NCBI GenBank assembly: GCA_030704615.1
Contig: CM060734.1
Location: 7,812,001-7,876,000, forward strand
Source of the DNA: Takakia lepidozioides
Lineage: Eukaryota > Streptophyta > Takakiopsida > Takakiales > Takakiaceae
Reading direction: 5' to 3'
Length of the DNA: 64,000 bases
Positions within the stretch are counted from its first letter, which is position 1; each line of letters opens with the position of its first letter. The notes beneath the pieces were generated by a model. That model saw nothing but the letters and a program-made list of their open reading frames with translations. It made no database searches and was not told the DNA's origin. Of the stretch, positions 20,771-32,740 are shown piece after piece. The translations under genes and the position numbers were made by a program.

Positions 20771-22835
20771 ATTGTCCCACCATTGATGACTGGGGTCAGA
20801 AAAGTATCCATTCCACAGCTTCTCCTCGTCTCTGTTACCAGTTTCTGGATACTTCCTTGTTGTCACATGTTGGCCGTATCATGTCAGTCACTCCAAACTA
20901 TCAAAGGTTCACTCAACCAGCTAACTTGCAGAATTCAACACGAAAATTTAGGTATGACTCTGATAACAGGGGAAACAGGCTGAAATGTGTTGAAGGTGCC
21001 TTCATTAACAGTGCCTTGTTCTATCAATTGTGCCGCTGCCGCTTATGTTTCCAGTTGACCATCTACCCACGCAGATTTCATGTAGCTATTGATCCACAGG
21101 GAATCAGAAGTAATCTTATGTTTGAAACCCGGTCCTCTTGGATGAATCTGGACCTCTATCCCTAGTCTTTCAGCTCACACTGACGGCGTGAAGTTCTTCC
21201 AGCAAATACCCCAACCCTAATGATGAGAGGGCAAAACAGACTGCCAAAAGGTTGAAGAAGGGTTTTGTCCTTGATCTTGTGTCATGACGCATGGAGATTT
21301 AACCGACCATCAACCCAAAATTCAACCTCGTGTGTGCTACTTGTGTCTATAGTCAGGTAATGTCGGATTGGTCGACTGGACAAGTGTTCATTCCACCGCT
21401 TCTCCTCATTCTGTTATCTATTTTTGGATACTTTCCTGCTGACACATCGGCAAAAACTTATCAAGTCACCCCAAACCACCACAGATCCACCCAACGAGCT
21501 AATTTACAACATTCAATATGCATCTCAGGGCCGAGTCTGATGAGAGGGCAAAACAGGCTGAAATAGGTGGAAGAAGAAGGTGCCCTCACCACATTGTCCA
21601 CGGACATATTCAAACCACTGCTAGCATTACAACGTCATCCATTAATCTCTTCCATATTGTCTCTGCTCTTGGTCCTGCAACTTTTCATTGCAAACTCACG
21701 ATAGTAGAATAGATGCGAAATGATAAGGTTGTGCCTCCTAAACCCTTCAGGCTACTGGAAGTGGGCACTTTTTCATTCAAGGTTACAGTACGTACTCTAT
21801 AAATCACTTACCTTTACACCATAAGTTGGTTCTAGTCATACAACAACTTTCTTCATTTAGTTGATCAATACCTCATCGAGCTACTGCTGGTCAGATGAGA
21901 CTAGAGGGAAATGAAATCATTATCCTCATCAGGATGCCACATATTTTGGGTTTCATACACTCTCAAGCTTGCTGGACTCATGCTGAGACATGTACAGTCC
22001 AGATCTTGGGGTAAGGAAATACCATGTCCAGATCTTGGGAAACGGGAAAGAAGTGGGCTGCTGTTCAGACAACACTAAAGTGGATCATGCACGTGCTAAG
22101 CATTTCAACACCTGCAAGCTGACTCTCCCAAAACCTTGTAAACATCAGGAAGCATACCAAATCATGGTACTAACAGGAGCCAAGAGCCCAGACTAGGTGA
22201 TTCTGACAAAGTGGGCAAGAGAAACATACACTTCTGAGATGGAGAACATCCTATCATAATACACTAAAACTGTCAACCATAATCATGGTTGACATCTCCC
22301 ACATACTTCCACCCAACTAACCCAGCTTACTTGCAGAATTCAACATGGAAATTTAGGGCCGATTCTGATAAGAGGGAAAAACAGGGTGAAATGTGTTGAC
22401 GAAGGTGCCTTGATTACCAGTGCCTGATTTTATCAGTTGTGTCGCTGCTGCTGCGGCATCCAGTTGACCATCTACCCATGCAGGTTTCTTGTAGCTATTG
22501 CTCCACATGGAATCATAAGTAATCTTGTGCTTGAAATCTGGCCCTCTTGGATGAATCTGGACCCACTCTCTATCCCTGCTCCTTTAGCTATCTCTGCCTC
22601 TGCACAAATTATGCACACATCCTTGCCTTGCTCCTAGCAGCTGACAATGACAGCCTAGATTTGTTCCAGCAAACACCCTAACCCTACTTATCACACTAGT
22701 TCATATGTTGACTTGCGCTTCCAACAGGCCTTCACTTTTTTGCACCAAAGAGCTAACTTGCAGAATTCAACCTGAAAATTTAGGGACGACTCTGATAACA
22801 CGGAAAACAGGCTGAAATGTGTTAAAGAAGGTGCT
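20770..22835. repeat. Dispersed repeat family, four partial copies
   Basis: Copies at about 20,790-21,175, 21,360-21,590, 22,310-22,700 and 22,740-22,832 share CTAACTTGCAGAATTCAAC, AAAATTTAGG, ACTCTGATAACA and CAGGCTGAAATGTGTT. The longer ones also share CAGTTGACCATCTACCCA and GGATGAATCTGGACC. They are non-coding and of unknown class. The last copy abuts the PPR pseudogene. Confidence 0.75.
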
Positions 22836-23870
22836 CATAGGTCTCCAAAGCCTCCATCCCGCGTCCTTGCTGTGCATATCCTGCAATCATCGCACTCCAC
22901 GACACCACATCTCGTTCAGCCATACTATTGAACACTCCCTTTGCATCCTCGATGCACCCACATTTTTGCATACATGTCCACAAGAGTACTGTTCAGAATG
23001 ACATCGGGTACAATTCCAGCTCTGACAAGTCACCATGGACCTCTTTGCCCTTTTCCAGGGCTGCCAGGCTTGCACATGCATTGCAAATGCCATCAAACGT
23101 GATGTGGTCGGGCTTCACCCCTTCCGCCATCATTTGATCATAGGTCTCCAAAGCCTCATTCCCGCGGCCTTGTTGTGCATACCCCGCAAGCATCGTGTTC
23201 CACGACACCACATCTCGTTCAGCCATACTGTTGAAAACTCCCTTCGCATCCTCGATACACCCACATTTCCCATACATGTCCACGAGTGTATTGTTCAGAA
23301 TGATGTCGGGTACAATTCCAGCTCTGATGATGTCACCTTTGCCCTTTTCCAGGGTTGCCAGGCTTGTACACGCATTGCATATACAAACGAACGTGACCGG
23401 GTCTGGCTTTATCCCTTCCCACATCGTTTGCTCATAGGTCTCCAATGCCTCCATCCCACATCCATGCTGGGGATTATCCAGCGATCATCACACTCCAGAA
23501 CACGACATTTCGTTCAGCCATATTCTCAAACACTCCATTTGTATCCTCAATACTGCCACATTTGGCATACATGTCCCCAAGGGTATTGTCCAGAATGACA
23601 TCGGGTACAATTCCAAATTTGACAATGGCACCATGGACCTTTTACCCTTTTCTAGGGCTGCCATGCCCGCACACGCATTGCAAACACAACCCGGTCCGGC
23701 TTCACCCCTTCCCTCATTATTTGCTCATACGTCTCCGAAGCCTCTATACCATGCCCCTGATGTGCATATCCTTGCCCTTCCTGTATCATTTGCTCAAGAA
23801 TAGGTCTCAAAGCCTCTATCCCACGCCCCTGTATTGCATATCATGCGATCATGGCGTTCCATGATACAAG
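22819..23870 (-). pseudogene. PLS-type PPR protein pseudogene
   Basis: On the minus strand, at least three PLS triplets of about 300 bp repeat. The best-preserved frame is 23,454-22,993, with EALETYDQMMAEGVKPD, ACASLAALEKGKEVHG, LVDMYGKCGCIEDAKG and RDVVSWNTMLAGYAQQG. PPR-PLS proteins bind organelle RNA, often for C-to-U editing. No start, targeting peptide, E or DYW domain is seen. Frames break repeatedly (near 23,000, 23,460 and 23,600-23,860), and repeat phasing is disturbed around 23,800. It is a decayed fragment, and related in sequence to the units of the array at 6,394-7,221. Confidence 0.88.
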
Positions 23871-23879
23871 TTCTCACTG

Positions 23880-24395
23880 CTTCGGCTCGATACTAAGAAA
23901 ACAAAACTGATCGTAGCACGAGAGACAAAAGGAGGCTAAGTCCCAGCCCTCTATTCACGGCTGAACGTGGGGCAACCCTAAAGAAACTTTTTGAATTTTT
24001 TAACTTTTTGTCATGTCTATGCCTTAAAATGCCACGTGTAGTGATGTCGTCACATAAACAGAGCTGTGAAACCTCATGTAGTCATGTAGTCATAAGCTTC
24101 TATGGCATGTCATCAATGTGTAGTAATGGTGTAGTCATTTAGTCATAAGCTTATGTAGCACTTGTTGATGTGTAGTAGTGCATATGACTACTAGTTAGAT
24201 AAACCAAGCCTCTGTTCTTGGTCAACAATGTTTGACCGCGGCTCCTAGTCATGTAGTAATATGTATGACTTCATGAGATTAAAATATATTAAAATTCGTC
24301 CAACAATGGGTTTTGTCACTCTGTAGTCACATATATAGTCATGGTTACCAAGGTTTATATCACCCGTAGTCATAAAAACGTTAATTTGTACTAGC
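23880..24395. other. AT-rich spacer with TAGTCAT repeats
   Basis: Repeated words such as TGTAGTCAT and GTCATAAGCTT occur at about 24,070-24,380. No gene is seen. Confidence 0.55.
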
Positions 24396-24399
24396 AGAA

Positions 24400-26350
24400 G
24401 TTGAAGGAATTGCAGAAATGCATGAGGTTAACATACCTGGAAAAGAAGAACCTACCCTTGGTGATGCGGAAATGCCAAGGTTTCAGGAAGTGCACACCAC
24501 AATGTTCAGCTGCCGACACGAACATCCATAATGGGTACGACCTTCTCATCCCTCACATGGACTTCCCGGGGGCATTGACGCACATGGAGATGCAATTGCA
24601 GGAATCACAGGTTTATTTGCCTGATCCTCCAATCCACGTGGCCCACAATCCTCTACCGCATGCATCTTCCCCCATGACACCTGCCCCTATCCGTCCGACA
24701 TTGGGCACCCCACACATGGGAGGTGCTCTCACAGTTGTGGGGTCATCGTGGCACCCGCCCCTCGTGGACCATTCTTCTTTATGGAATCAGCTACAACATG
24801 GACCCCATCACTTCGTCCCCTCCCCTCCCAAACCCATGCATATGTGCTTCTGGGGTGAGCCGTCTAGCACGTTGGCCTCAAGGCGGTTTGATGGGGATAT
24901 AATTGGAAGTGTGGCGCAGGGTGCAAGGTTCCTCCAGCAACTTAGGCACGAACCAATCACATTAGGGAGCAACTTTACAATTCTCTTGAATGCCACATCT
25001 CCACCAACATCGGCCAAAGCAACTCAGTTGACACTGCTGGATGCTCAGAGCTTGAAGAGCTCGAAGGTTCGGAAAGGAAAGGGCGGAAAACTCAAACTTG
25101 CAGCTAGCAGGTATATGTGAAGGACCTTCCGGATTTATGTGTGTAGTTTGCATGAAGGCATGGAGGGCGTACTGTGAGTCCAACAACGCCATCAACCCCT
25201 CTTTTCTTCCATTCACATGGTATAGTTTGGATCTATGTTGTGGTGTAACAACGCCATAATACTGCCTACAAGTATCTAGCAAATTTCGTAGGTGCTTTTC
25301 AATGTTTGTTGTGCTGTTTTATGTCAAATTGAGAGCTTTTGCTGCAGGAATATTGTGTGTTGTGCAGTTCTGTAACGACCACCACATCGGGGACAACTTT
25401 GCCTCATACTGTAATTGTTTTACAGGAAAGAAGTTGTGAGAGGGTTGGACTAGTGATAGGATGATTGATTTCTGGATTGCCTCAAAAAGGCTTATCTCTC
25501 CGTCAATGTGTTTCAAGTAAATACCTTGCTTTACATTCCTTTGCGATGATTGGAATTTGAGAGCATTGTCTGAAGCATGGTAGTGATCCTGAGTCCATTC
25601 TTTGATGGATGAAGGCACGTTTCCGGACGTAGTTTTCTATGGCATAGAAGCTCTAATTATACCTGTGTACTTGGAGTAATTAGTTCATTAACCTCCCGAG
25701 CCATATTCCACCATGTCCCATTCACTGTTTCTCCACAAATGTGTGCATGAATGATATTAATGACATGTTCGAAGTGTTTGTGAGTTGTCACTGGAGCGTC
25801 CTTATTTTGGAGGCTCACAGGTACCTGCATCTCAACTCCATCAGAAGCTTTCATGCGGATCCTGGCCTCTGCTCTGAAGTTGCCAAAATGTGGGCTGTAC
25901 TACGTGGCCTCATCCCAACTTCACCTGAATGGAAGTGAGCAACGTCCACAGCCCGATGGTTGAGGCCTTCTATCCCCCACCAGGATTCCATTTGGGAGTG
26001 TGGGTTCTTTTCTACCCACTACATTGACCTGTACCTCGATCCAACATTTGTGAACCGTCATCCGAATGGGGCTGGTCCGGTATGCACCAATTTTGACCAC
26101 CCCATCATGTACAAACTGTCTATATGATATTTGCTTACACCCGTGTCTCATGTTTGCTTACATGCTCATTTGTAATGTGGAGTTGGACAACACTTGGTTT
26201 CCTGCAGAGGATGCTTTGCAGAAGAGGGTCGAAATGCAATCTATGGTGGACAAGGAGTTGAAAGGCCTTACTCCACATGGGCTGCCCTATGTTGGGAAGA
26301 GTGTCGTTCCTGACGGGGAGGACACTCCTCTTTTCATGTTGCCAGTGTAG
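24400..26350 (+). pseudogene. Unrecognised spliced coding remnant or gene
   Basis: A 239-codon frame (24,401-25,120, first ATG at 24,422) is Pro/His-rich in the middle (IRPTLGTPHMGG, QHGPHHFVPSPP) and ends in a basic stretch (VRKGKGGKLKLAA) at a good donor, CAG/GTATAT (about 25,112). A possible second exon (25,820-25,934) runs from CACAG/GT to GGAA/GTGAGC and continues the frame as YLHLNSIRSFHADPG. Further coding-like blocks are 25,975-26,125 (WECGFFSTHYIDLYLDP) and 26,160-26,349 (ending DTPLFMLPV, stop). An AATAAA follows at about 26,445. I could not join exon 2 to the next block in phase, and the first 100 bases also read well in another frame. No family is recognised, and it may be a decayed host gene. 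Confidence 0.45.
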
Positions 26351-26469
26351 GCCTGAAAATTATCTTGCACGTGTCGTTATGGCGCAGGCTGGACTACTCT
26401 ATATTGTTCCTGTGTAGCCTCCTCTCTATTGTTGTGTGATGATGAATAAAAACTCTCCTGTGGCATGTA

Positions 26470-27800
26470 CTGTGATTCAGAAATAAACTAAGTGAGACCT
26501 CAAACTCCCTTTCGGCCTGTTGGGGACTTTGCATTAGAGGACAGTGGTGCATGGTAGGATGTCATACCCATCCTCCCATTTCCATGGGAGGACTCTTACG
26601 ACTGCAATTGCAGTGCCGTGCTGCACTCATTCCATGGGGTCTATATGCAGAAGTATGCCTGCATGAATTCAATGATGTTTACACAGAAGGAAGTTCAGTT
26701 GTAGTTACTTAAGAAATGCACTTTTGTTTTTCCATTATCTGTAGATCCCCTTCAGTGTTGGGGAGTAGCATGCAATTCTGCGATAGCATTCCCATGTCCT
26801 TCGAACACGTTCCACCCATATACATGGATGACAGTTATACATGTCAAAATGGATAGCAACACCCTCAAGTTAATTCATTCATCCCGTACAAGAATTTAAC
26901 CTCCCCTTTCCGTTGCAAATTGGTTGGATTTTGAAAGTCGTCTCCTCTTTCCCCTCACCATCCTCATGCCCTCACAGAAGGCCTCTGCGGTATTTTGGCA
27001 TCTTGCCCTCGCAATGTGTGTGCAGCAAATGATTCAAATAGGTCCCCACAGGGTTCCTGTCTTTCGACTGCCAATGCATCCGTAGTCCAAGGAAGATTGT
27101 TTATGAGCCTGGCCGCGTGAGCGCAGCCAGGGTCACGCCACATCAGCATTTATCGCCACGTTGGTTCTCGCCAGCGTAGTTCACGTCACTTCATGTCATT
27201 CTCATAGGCACGGACCTATAACTGCGGACAAAATAACGTGAAGGGGCCCTATAGCCGCGGACTTTAGCGTTCGGCACGTAGAGAACCATATTTGGGCGAT
27301 GAGAAGAAGTGCAGAACAAAGGGTTCAAATGAATGTTACTGAATGATTGTGTTTGAGACCGAATATAGAAGAATGGTTGTGGATGAATTAATGAGGATGA
27401 AGGAGAATCAATGTGGATGACATGCTCAGAATATGGATGAATATGGATGAAATCTTGCAGATGAATGATAATGGTTGAATGTTGGACGACAAATTGTGGA
27501 TAAGAAGGAGTCCACACCGAAGCCGAGATCTCACCGAGCCCAGTGCAATGAGAAGAACAGACTACAGATTTTTATTTTTATTTTTATTTTTTTCCCCTGG
27601 CTGTTTGGAAAAATAGTGTGCGGCGCCGCACACTCTTTCTGCCCATTAGAAAAACACCGAATTTGGGACCCCAAACTAGGGGGGATTTTTATTTATTTAT
27701 TTATTTATTTTTCTCCTAGTTGGTTTAGGGAAATGGGATAGTATAAGTGCTCCTGAAGTATATGTCCATATCCACGGTCAGCTGAACAACTTCCAAATTT
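26470..27800. other. Unassigned intergenic DNA
   Basis: No supported gene. ATGAATGTGGATGA-like words repeat at 27,300-27,480, and a T-rich run with TTTA repeats lies at 27,560-27,720. Confidence 0.5.
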
Positions 27801-28770
27801 CCTCAATGAAGGAGGCTGCATATGATACTTTGTGAACCCAGAATCACATTGCACATACCACATTGACATACCACTACAGGCACACACAGAAGACAGTGCA
27901 GCGTTTTTTTGAGACCATGTGTGTCATACAAACTGTTGTGCTTCATCACACATGATTGCAAAATGGATGCCCCAACAATGCACCATAAACAATAAAAATG
28001 GCCCATGAGACACACCATACCATCTGCTAATACATCACAGATAGTTTTGGAAATGACGTTGGGCTTTATTTGATGACCATTTCGAAATACGATGCAAGAC
28101 ACGACCAAAGAATCCACATGCATATGGACATCCCCACTCCGGCCAGCCACTTCTCCCACAACTTGCCATGGATACGACATCATCATATGCCTACAAAACG
28201 GAATTATCGTTTTCCATAAGTTCATGTCATTCCCACAGAGACAGTGCGATTGTACTCATGCAGCGATGGTCAACACTTTCCCAGGAAGGCAACACCATTA
28301 GCGAAATGACTGGTACTACGTAGACACGTCTGTACATGCAGTGATGTCATGACAACACTTTGGGCGTCCGACACATGGTCGTTGGTGAAGTGAGGTTCGT
28401 TTGATTCCCACTTGACCTGCTTGTAATCCCATTCATACTCAGGAAGCACGACTTGCACATGTTACGAAGGCCTTGCCCACTCCAAGAAACGATGATCCCA
28501 ACGGAAAATCCCAATATGATGTTGAAGTGGGTTTGCTTTCTAGGCTGGCTGCACACAAATGAAGGCAATGGGTCGCATTGTGCGAATGTCCAATTGCGAC
28601 ATGAAGGAGACAACAAGGGATCCGTGGCAATCACAACAACCGGTATCTCATGGGCTTGGGTGAGGGATACCCGCGGAAAATCGTGGCGGCTGGCAAAGCT
28701 GTAGTAAGTGACAGTGCAGAAGTCCACCTTCTTCATTACCTTCCACCCGGGAGCAGTGTATTCAAACACG
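27800..28770 (-). pseudogene. Possible unrecognised coding remnant
   Basis: On the minus strand, 28,769-28,480 reads VDFCTVTYYSFASRHDF and HEIPVVVIATDPLLSP. A shifted frame (28,458-28,270) reads VVLPEYEWDYKQVKWESN and HFTNDHVSDAQSVVM. A third frame (28,225-27,803) follows. Composition and length look protein-derived, but frame changes lie between the blocks and no family is recognised. It could be a decayed gene or transposase. Confidence 0.3.
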
Positions 28771-29088
28771 CGACCCGATTCGGGTCGCTTGGGAAATGAA
28801 GGGTTAATTATGCTCAGTCAAACCTGTGAATATACTGTTTGAAAATTACGAAGTTTTGAAAAACCCCTTCACTAAAACATTATAATTTTCCAATACCCAA
28901 GGTGGAAAATCGGAAAATTTGTGGAGATGACGAAAGTACCAAATAGGCTCTATGTAATGATGGTCAATTTCTCTTGATGCAACCTGGTGGGTTGATGGCT
29001 TGTGTTTTTCGTTCAAGGGCGCAATTTTTTCACATTGTTTTTTCTGTACCTTGTAGGCAGTTAAGGGTTAGGCTGTGGAACCAGCTGG

Positions 29089-29116
<28 letters not shown>
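29089..29116. repeat. (TA)n microsatellite at the LINE 3' end
   Basis: Fourteen TA units lie directly beyond AATAACAGGGG. On the minus strand this is the tail of the LINE (CCCCTGTTATTATATATA), so it probably serves as the element's 3' repeat tail. Confidence 0.85.
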
Positions 29117-29119
<3 letters not shown>

Positions 29120-29770
29120 ACAGGGGTCGGTGGCCCTGGAAATTTTATTGAATGATTATTGAAGGGAGAAAAATTAAAACCCGTAAGTTTGCCATAAGGT
29201 TTGAACTCACGGCGGGCCGTGCTGGATAACTCTGGAACCATAACAGAAGAGATCTCTTAACGGTAAGCGACACTATCGACGTTAGGGAGGACAGAAGCCT
29301 CGGTAGAACCCAGCAAGACCAAAGTAATGCTGTAAACGGGGTGTTGTTTACCCCCTACTGACCATTAGAATGACACGGAGACGACGACGAGTGCCCTAGG
29401 ATTGAGGGGAGGCTGCTATCGCGCTAAACGGAGAAGCAGTGGATCCGGTAGGATTGGACACAGGGAGCAGGAAATGAAGGGGCCAGCGAGCGATCAAGCT
29501 TGGAGCAATTAGAGTGGAGGGAGGAGAGAATCATTAGGAGAGCCGGGAGCCTATCTATGAAACTGAAGCCGCATTGCTGAGGCCGATCGAACATGCTTCC
29601 AATTGACCTCGGTTCTTTCAAACTCCGGGGATGCCGAAGAGGTAGCCTTTGTGCCCATTCCAGCAGGAGGGGATTGAATCTGCCCATACACAGGTGAGTC
29701 CATTAACGCTGTAAATAATCCCATGCTTGCCCCAGGATGCTCCGAAGGCATAGAGGAGGGAGGGCTCACG

Positions 29771-30985
29771 CTATGGCTTCCTTGCGACCGCTGCACAAAG
29801 CAATGCCCAAGCCTTTTTAGCCGCCACAGTCAGATCAAAGAGAACCATAGAGAGGATTGGCGCTGTGGCAGGTGTATTTTCGTTGTTGAGGGTCCAGGCA
29901 CATCTTTCTTTCCAGATGTTCCAAAGCACCGAGGTCCTTAGTGCTTCGTAGACTGGGCAGTCAGAGGCAGTTGATTTCTCTCTTGGGTTGTAGTTGAGAA
30001 GGATTGCAGATGAGTTAAAAGGTAAGTTATCCCATGAACTGTAGAAGGATCGGGCTAATGGCCAGCTGATTGCTGAAGGAGCCAGACAGCGGAGAAAGCA
30101 GTGTTCCATAGATTCAATTGTTTGGATGCTGCAGCATTGGCAGAGAACAGCCTCCGGGAAGTTCAGATATTGCCCCACCTTAAGAACCCTGTTGGCAATC
30201 TGCCAAAGAAAGGCACTCATCTTTGCCAATTTGGATTTGTTCCATATCCTAGACCAGATAATCTTCCAATTTTCATTCTCAAAATTTTCCTGGCCCATCT
30301 GTCATCCCATTTAGCCGTAAGAGGCCTGGCACCGAGCATTGCCCTGTAACCCTTCTTGGCAGGATAGGAGAAGAGCGGGTGCAGTTCATCTCCAAAGGAC
30401 CAGGACCACTCTGCCAGGTCTAGCTGTAATGCAGAGATTTCCGAACCCCCAACCAGAAAAAAGACCTGTTTCTACAGCCAGGAAAGAAGCGGTTGCCCTA
30501 TTGGAGCCCTGGGATTGAAGGACTTTTCAGGGGAAGACCAATGGCAGATGTGGGCTGCTGCCGCGTTGGTTTGAGGGATGGTGATGATATTGGGAGAGAG
30601 AAGGGAGAGGAGTCCAGAGATGTCGTGGGCCTGGAAGCTGAATCCGGAGTAGGAAGTGAGAGAGACCTGGGAGATATAGAAGACGTGGCTAGAGATGGAA
30701 GAATCAGGCAGAACCCATTGGTGGGGATTGAGCCGGGGCTGGCCATCTCCAAGAATAATTTTCCATGAGTCTGGAATGGATGTGATAATATTGGAAATTC
30801 CCCAGCGGAAGCGGAGGGGGCCTGAGGCTTGTTGAATGGTCTGGTGGGTCGCTGTTCCATAAGTCAATGATGGTGGAGAACCCCCTAGTCTCCCAGGCTG
30901 CCCATTTCCTTGCTGCTATTTGTTTTGCCTGAGGAGGAGAAGGGTTGTTTAGAAAGAGGTGTTGCCTAAGAGTTTCTTGAAACAT
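29771..30985 (-). pseudogene. LINE ORF2 C-terminal part with zf-RVT domain
   Basis: Frames 30,985-30,704, 30,867-30,472 and 30,298-29,771 are shifted relative to each other. The last has the plant LINE zinc-binding region after RT: WNKSKLAKMSAFLWQIANRV, then a Cys/His cluster (LCQCCSIQTIESMEHCFLRC) and a Trp-rich tail (VLWNIWKERCAW). This domain follows RT in many plant LINE and RVT proteins. Multiple frameshifts make it inactive. Confidence 0.85.
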
Positions 30986-31104
30986 TTTGGGCTCCTGTTT
31001 CCTTGAAAAAGATCTGAGGTTCTTCCATGATCTTCAGATGGAAGACCAAAGGGGGAAACCAGGTGTTTTATGGTTGAAACCTTGAACTATCCAGCGAATG
31101 GAGT

Positions 31105-32737
31105 TTAGGGTTTAGGTGGGGGCGACCATGTGCTTCCACCGGCCACCTTCTGGTCCAAGGAATCTTGGGAGCCATTTTCCCAACAACGCTTTAATTTGTG
31201 TTTCCAGATCCAAGACCCCAAGACCTCCCATTTTTTTTGGGAGGCAGATCTGTGCCCATGAGACCTGAGGTCTCTTGTTTTGGGTGGATGATCCTGCCCC
31301 CAGATGAAGTTCCTAATTAACCTCTTGACCTCATTTATAATTCTGTTACCAGGGCCCCAGGTGGAAGCGAAATACCATATGCTAGCCAGTAAGATTTGGT
31401 TGGCTACCAGAGCCCTACCCGTGATTGACAAATGGCAGGAACCCCAGTAGGAGAGTTGATGCTTTAGTTTCTTCAAAGTAGGCCCCATACGTTGGTCCTC
31501 CGTGAGATTGATGCCAAATGTATGCCCTAGCAGCATAGTTGGTTCGCCTTCTTTGAGCCAGACCAGGCCAAGGTGGGCTCCCCATGAAGGGTTTGTGCCA
31601 ATGGTAGATCTTGAGAGGTCACCAAGGAGGAGGGCTTTGGATTTGGACCAATCAACCTTCAAGCCTGAGACACTGCAGAAGCGAGAGAGAGTGTCCGCTG
31701 CCGCTGCCATAGAGGCGTGGGAAGCTTCAAGCAAAAGGAATGTGTCATCAATAAACATGGAATCCTTCACCTGCCTCCAGAGGCGGGTTTTCGGGTTCTG
31801 AAGCTTGAGCCCTTTGACGAGTGGGTTGTCCTCTAGCATGTAACCGAGGGCATCAGCCACAAACAAGAATAGGAAGGGCGCGAGGGGCAACCCTGCCTTA
31901 CGGATCTTTAATGCAGCTGGAATGGTTTAGAAAGATGACCATTGACTAATACCCTACTTGTGGCTCCCTGGAGGAGGATCTGGACCCACTGACAGAAGCT
32001 TGGAGGGAGACCCGATTTCCTGAGGACCGCCATAAGGAAGGCCTTGTCGACCCGTCGAAGGCTTTCTCGAAGTCCAAGAGCCATAGCGCAAGAGCCTGTC
32101 CAGAACTTGCTGCATAGGTAGATGCTTCCTGGGCTAATAAGACGTTGTCGAGAATGTATCGTCCTTTAATGAAGCCTGCTTGCCCTATCCTTATCATTGC
32201 TGGGAGGAGAGGATGGAGGCGAAGGGCGAGGGTCTTGGCTATAATTTTGTAGGCAACATTGAGGAGGGTGATGGGTCTATAGTTACCTAGCGCTGCTCTA
32301 TCCCTTTTTTTGAAGAGCAAGGTGATGATTCCTTGTGACATCTCTTCTGGCATAAAGCCTTGGGCTTTGATTGCATTGGCCATATCACAAAAGTCGGTAG
32401 AGATGGAGGACCACAAGGCCTTGTAGAACTCAACAGGCATACCATCGAGTCCCGGCGCTTTGTTGTTGTTCATTGCTTTGAGGGCGAGGTCTATCTCTTG
32501 GGGATCTAGGTCTTTGTCAAGGATGTTGATGGCATGAACAGGGAGGGAATGGGGAAACGACTCGAGACAGTCTCTCAATCTGTCAGGGTATAGGGGGTCT
32601 TTGGGGTCAGCCTGAAACAAGGAAGAGAAATGGTTATAAGCAGAAGTACACATTTGTTTTGGGATGCTTGAAGTCACTGATCCCACCTGATATGTATAGA
32701 GCTCAGAAATGGATTGAATGGCCCTACGCTGCTTCAA
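31105..32737 (-). pseudogene. LINE ORF2 reverse transcriptase
   Basis: Frame 32,737-31,946 has LDPQEIDLALKAMNNNKAPG with GLDGMPVEFYKALW, ITLLFKKRDRAALGNYRPI, INLLN-like LLNVAYKIIAKTLALRL, and the palm motif LLDFEKAFD. A frameshift at about 32,040 and a stop near 31,928 lead to frame 31,890-31,105, with PLAPFLFLFVADAL and the catalytic FIDDT (normally FADDT), then GLKVDWSKSKALLL. It is an L1-like RT that would prime on nicked target DNA. Confidence 0.92.
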
Positions 32738-32740
32738 CTT

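Noticed and set aside
24962-25282. Minus-strand open frame of 106 codons
   Set aside because: It overlaps the plus-strand 239-codon frame, has no motif, and shows no splice-site support.
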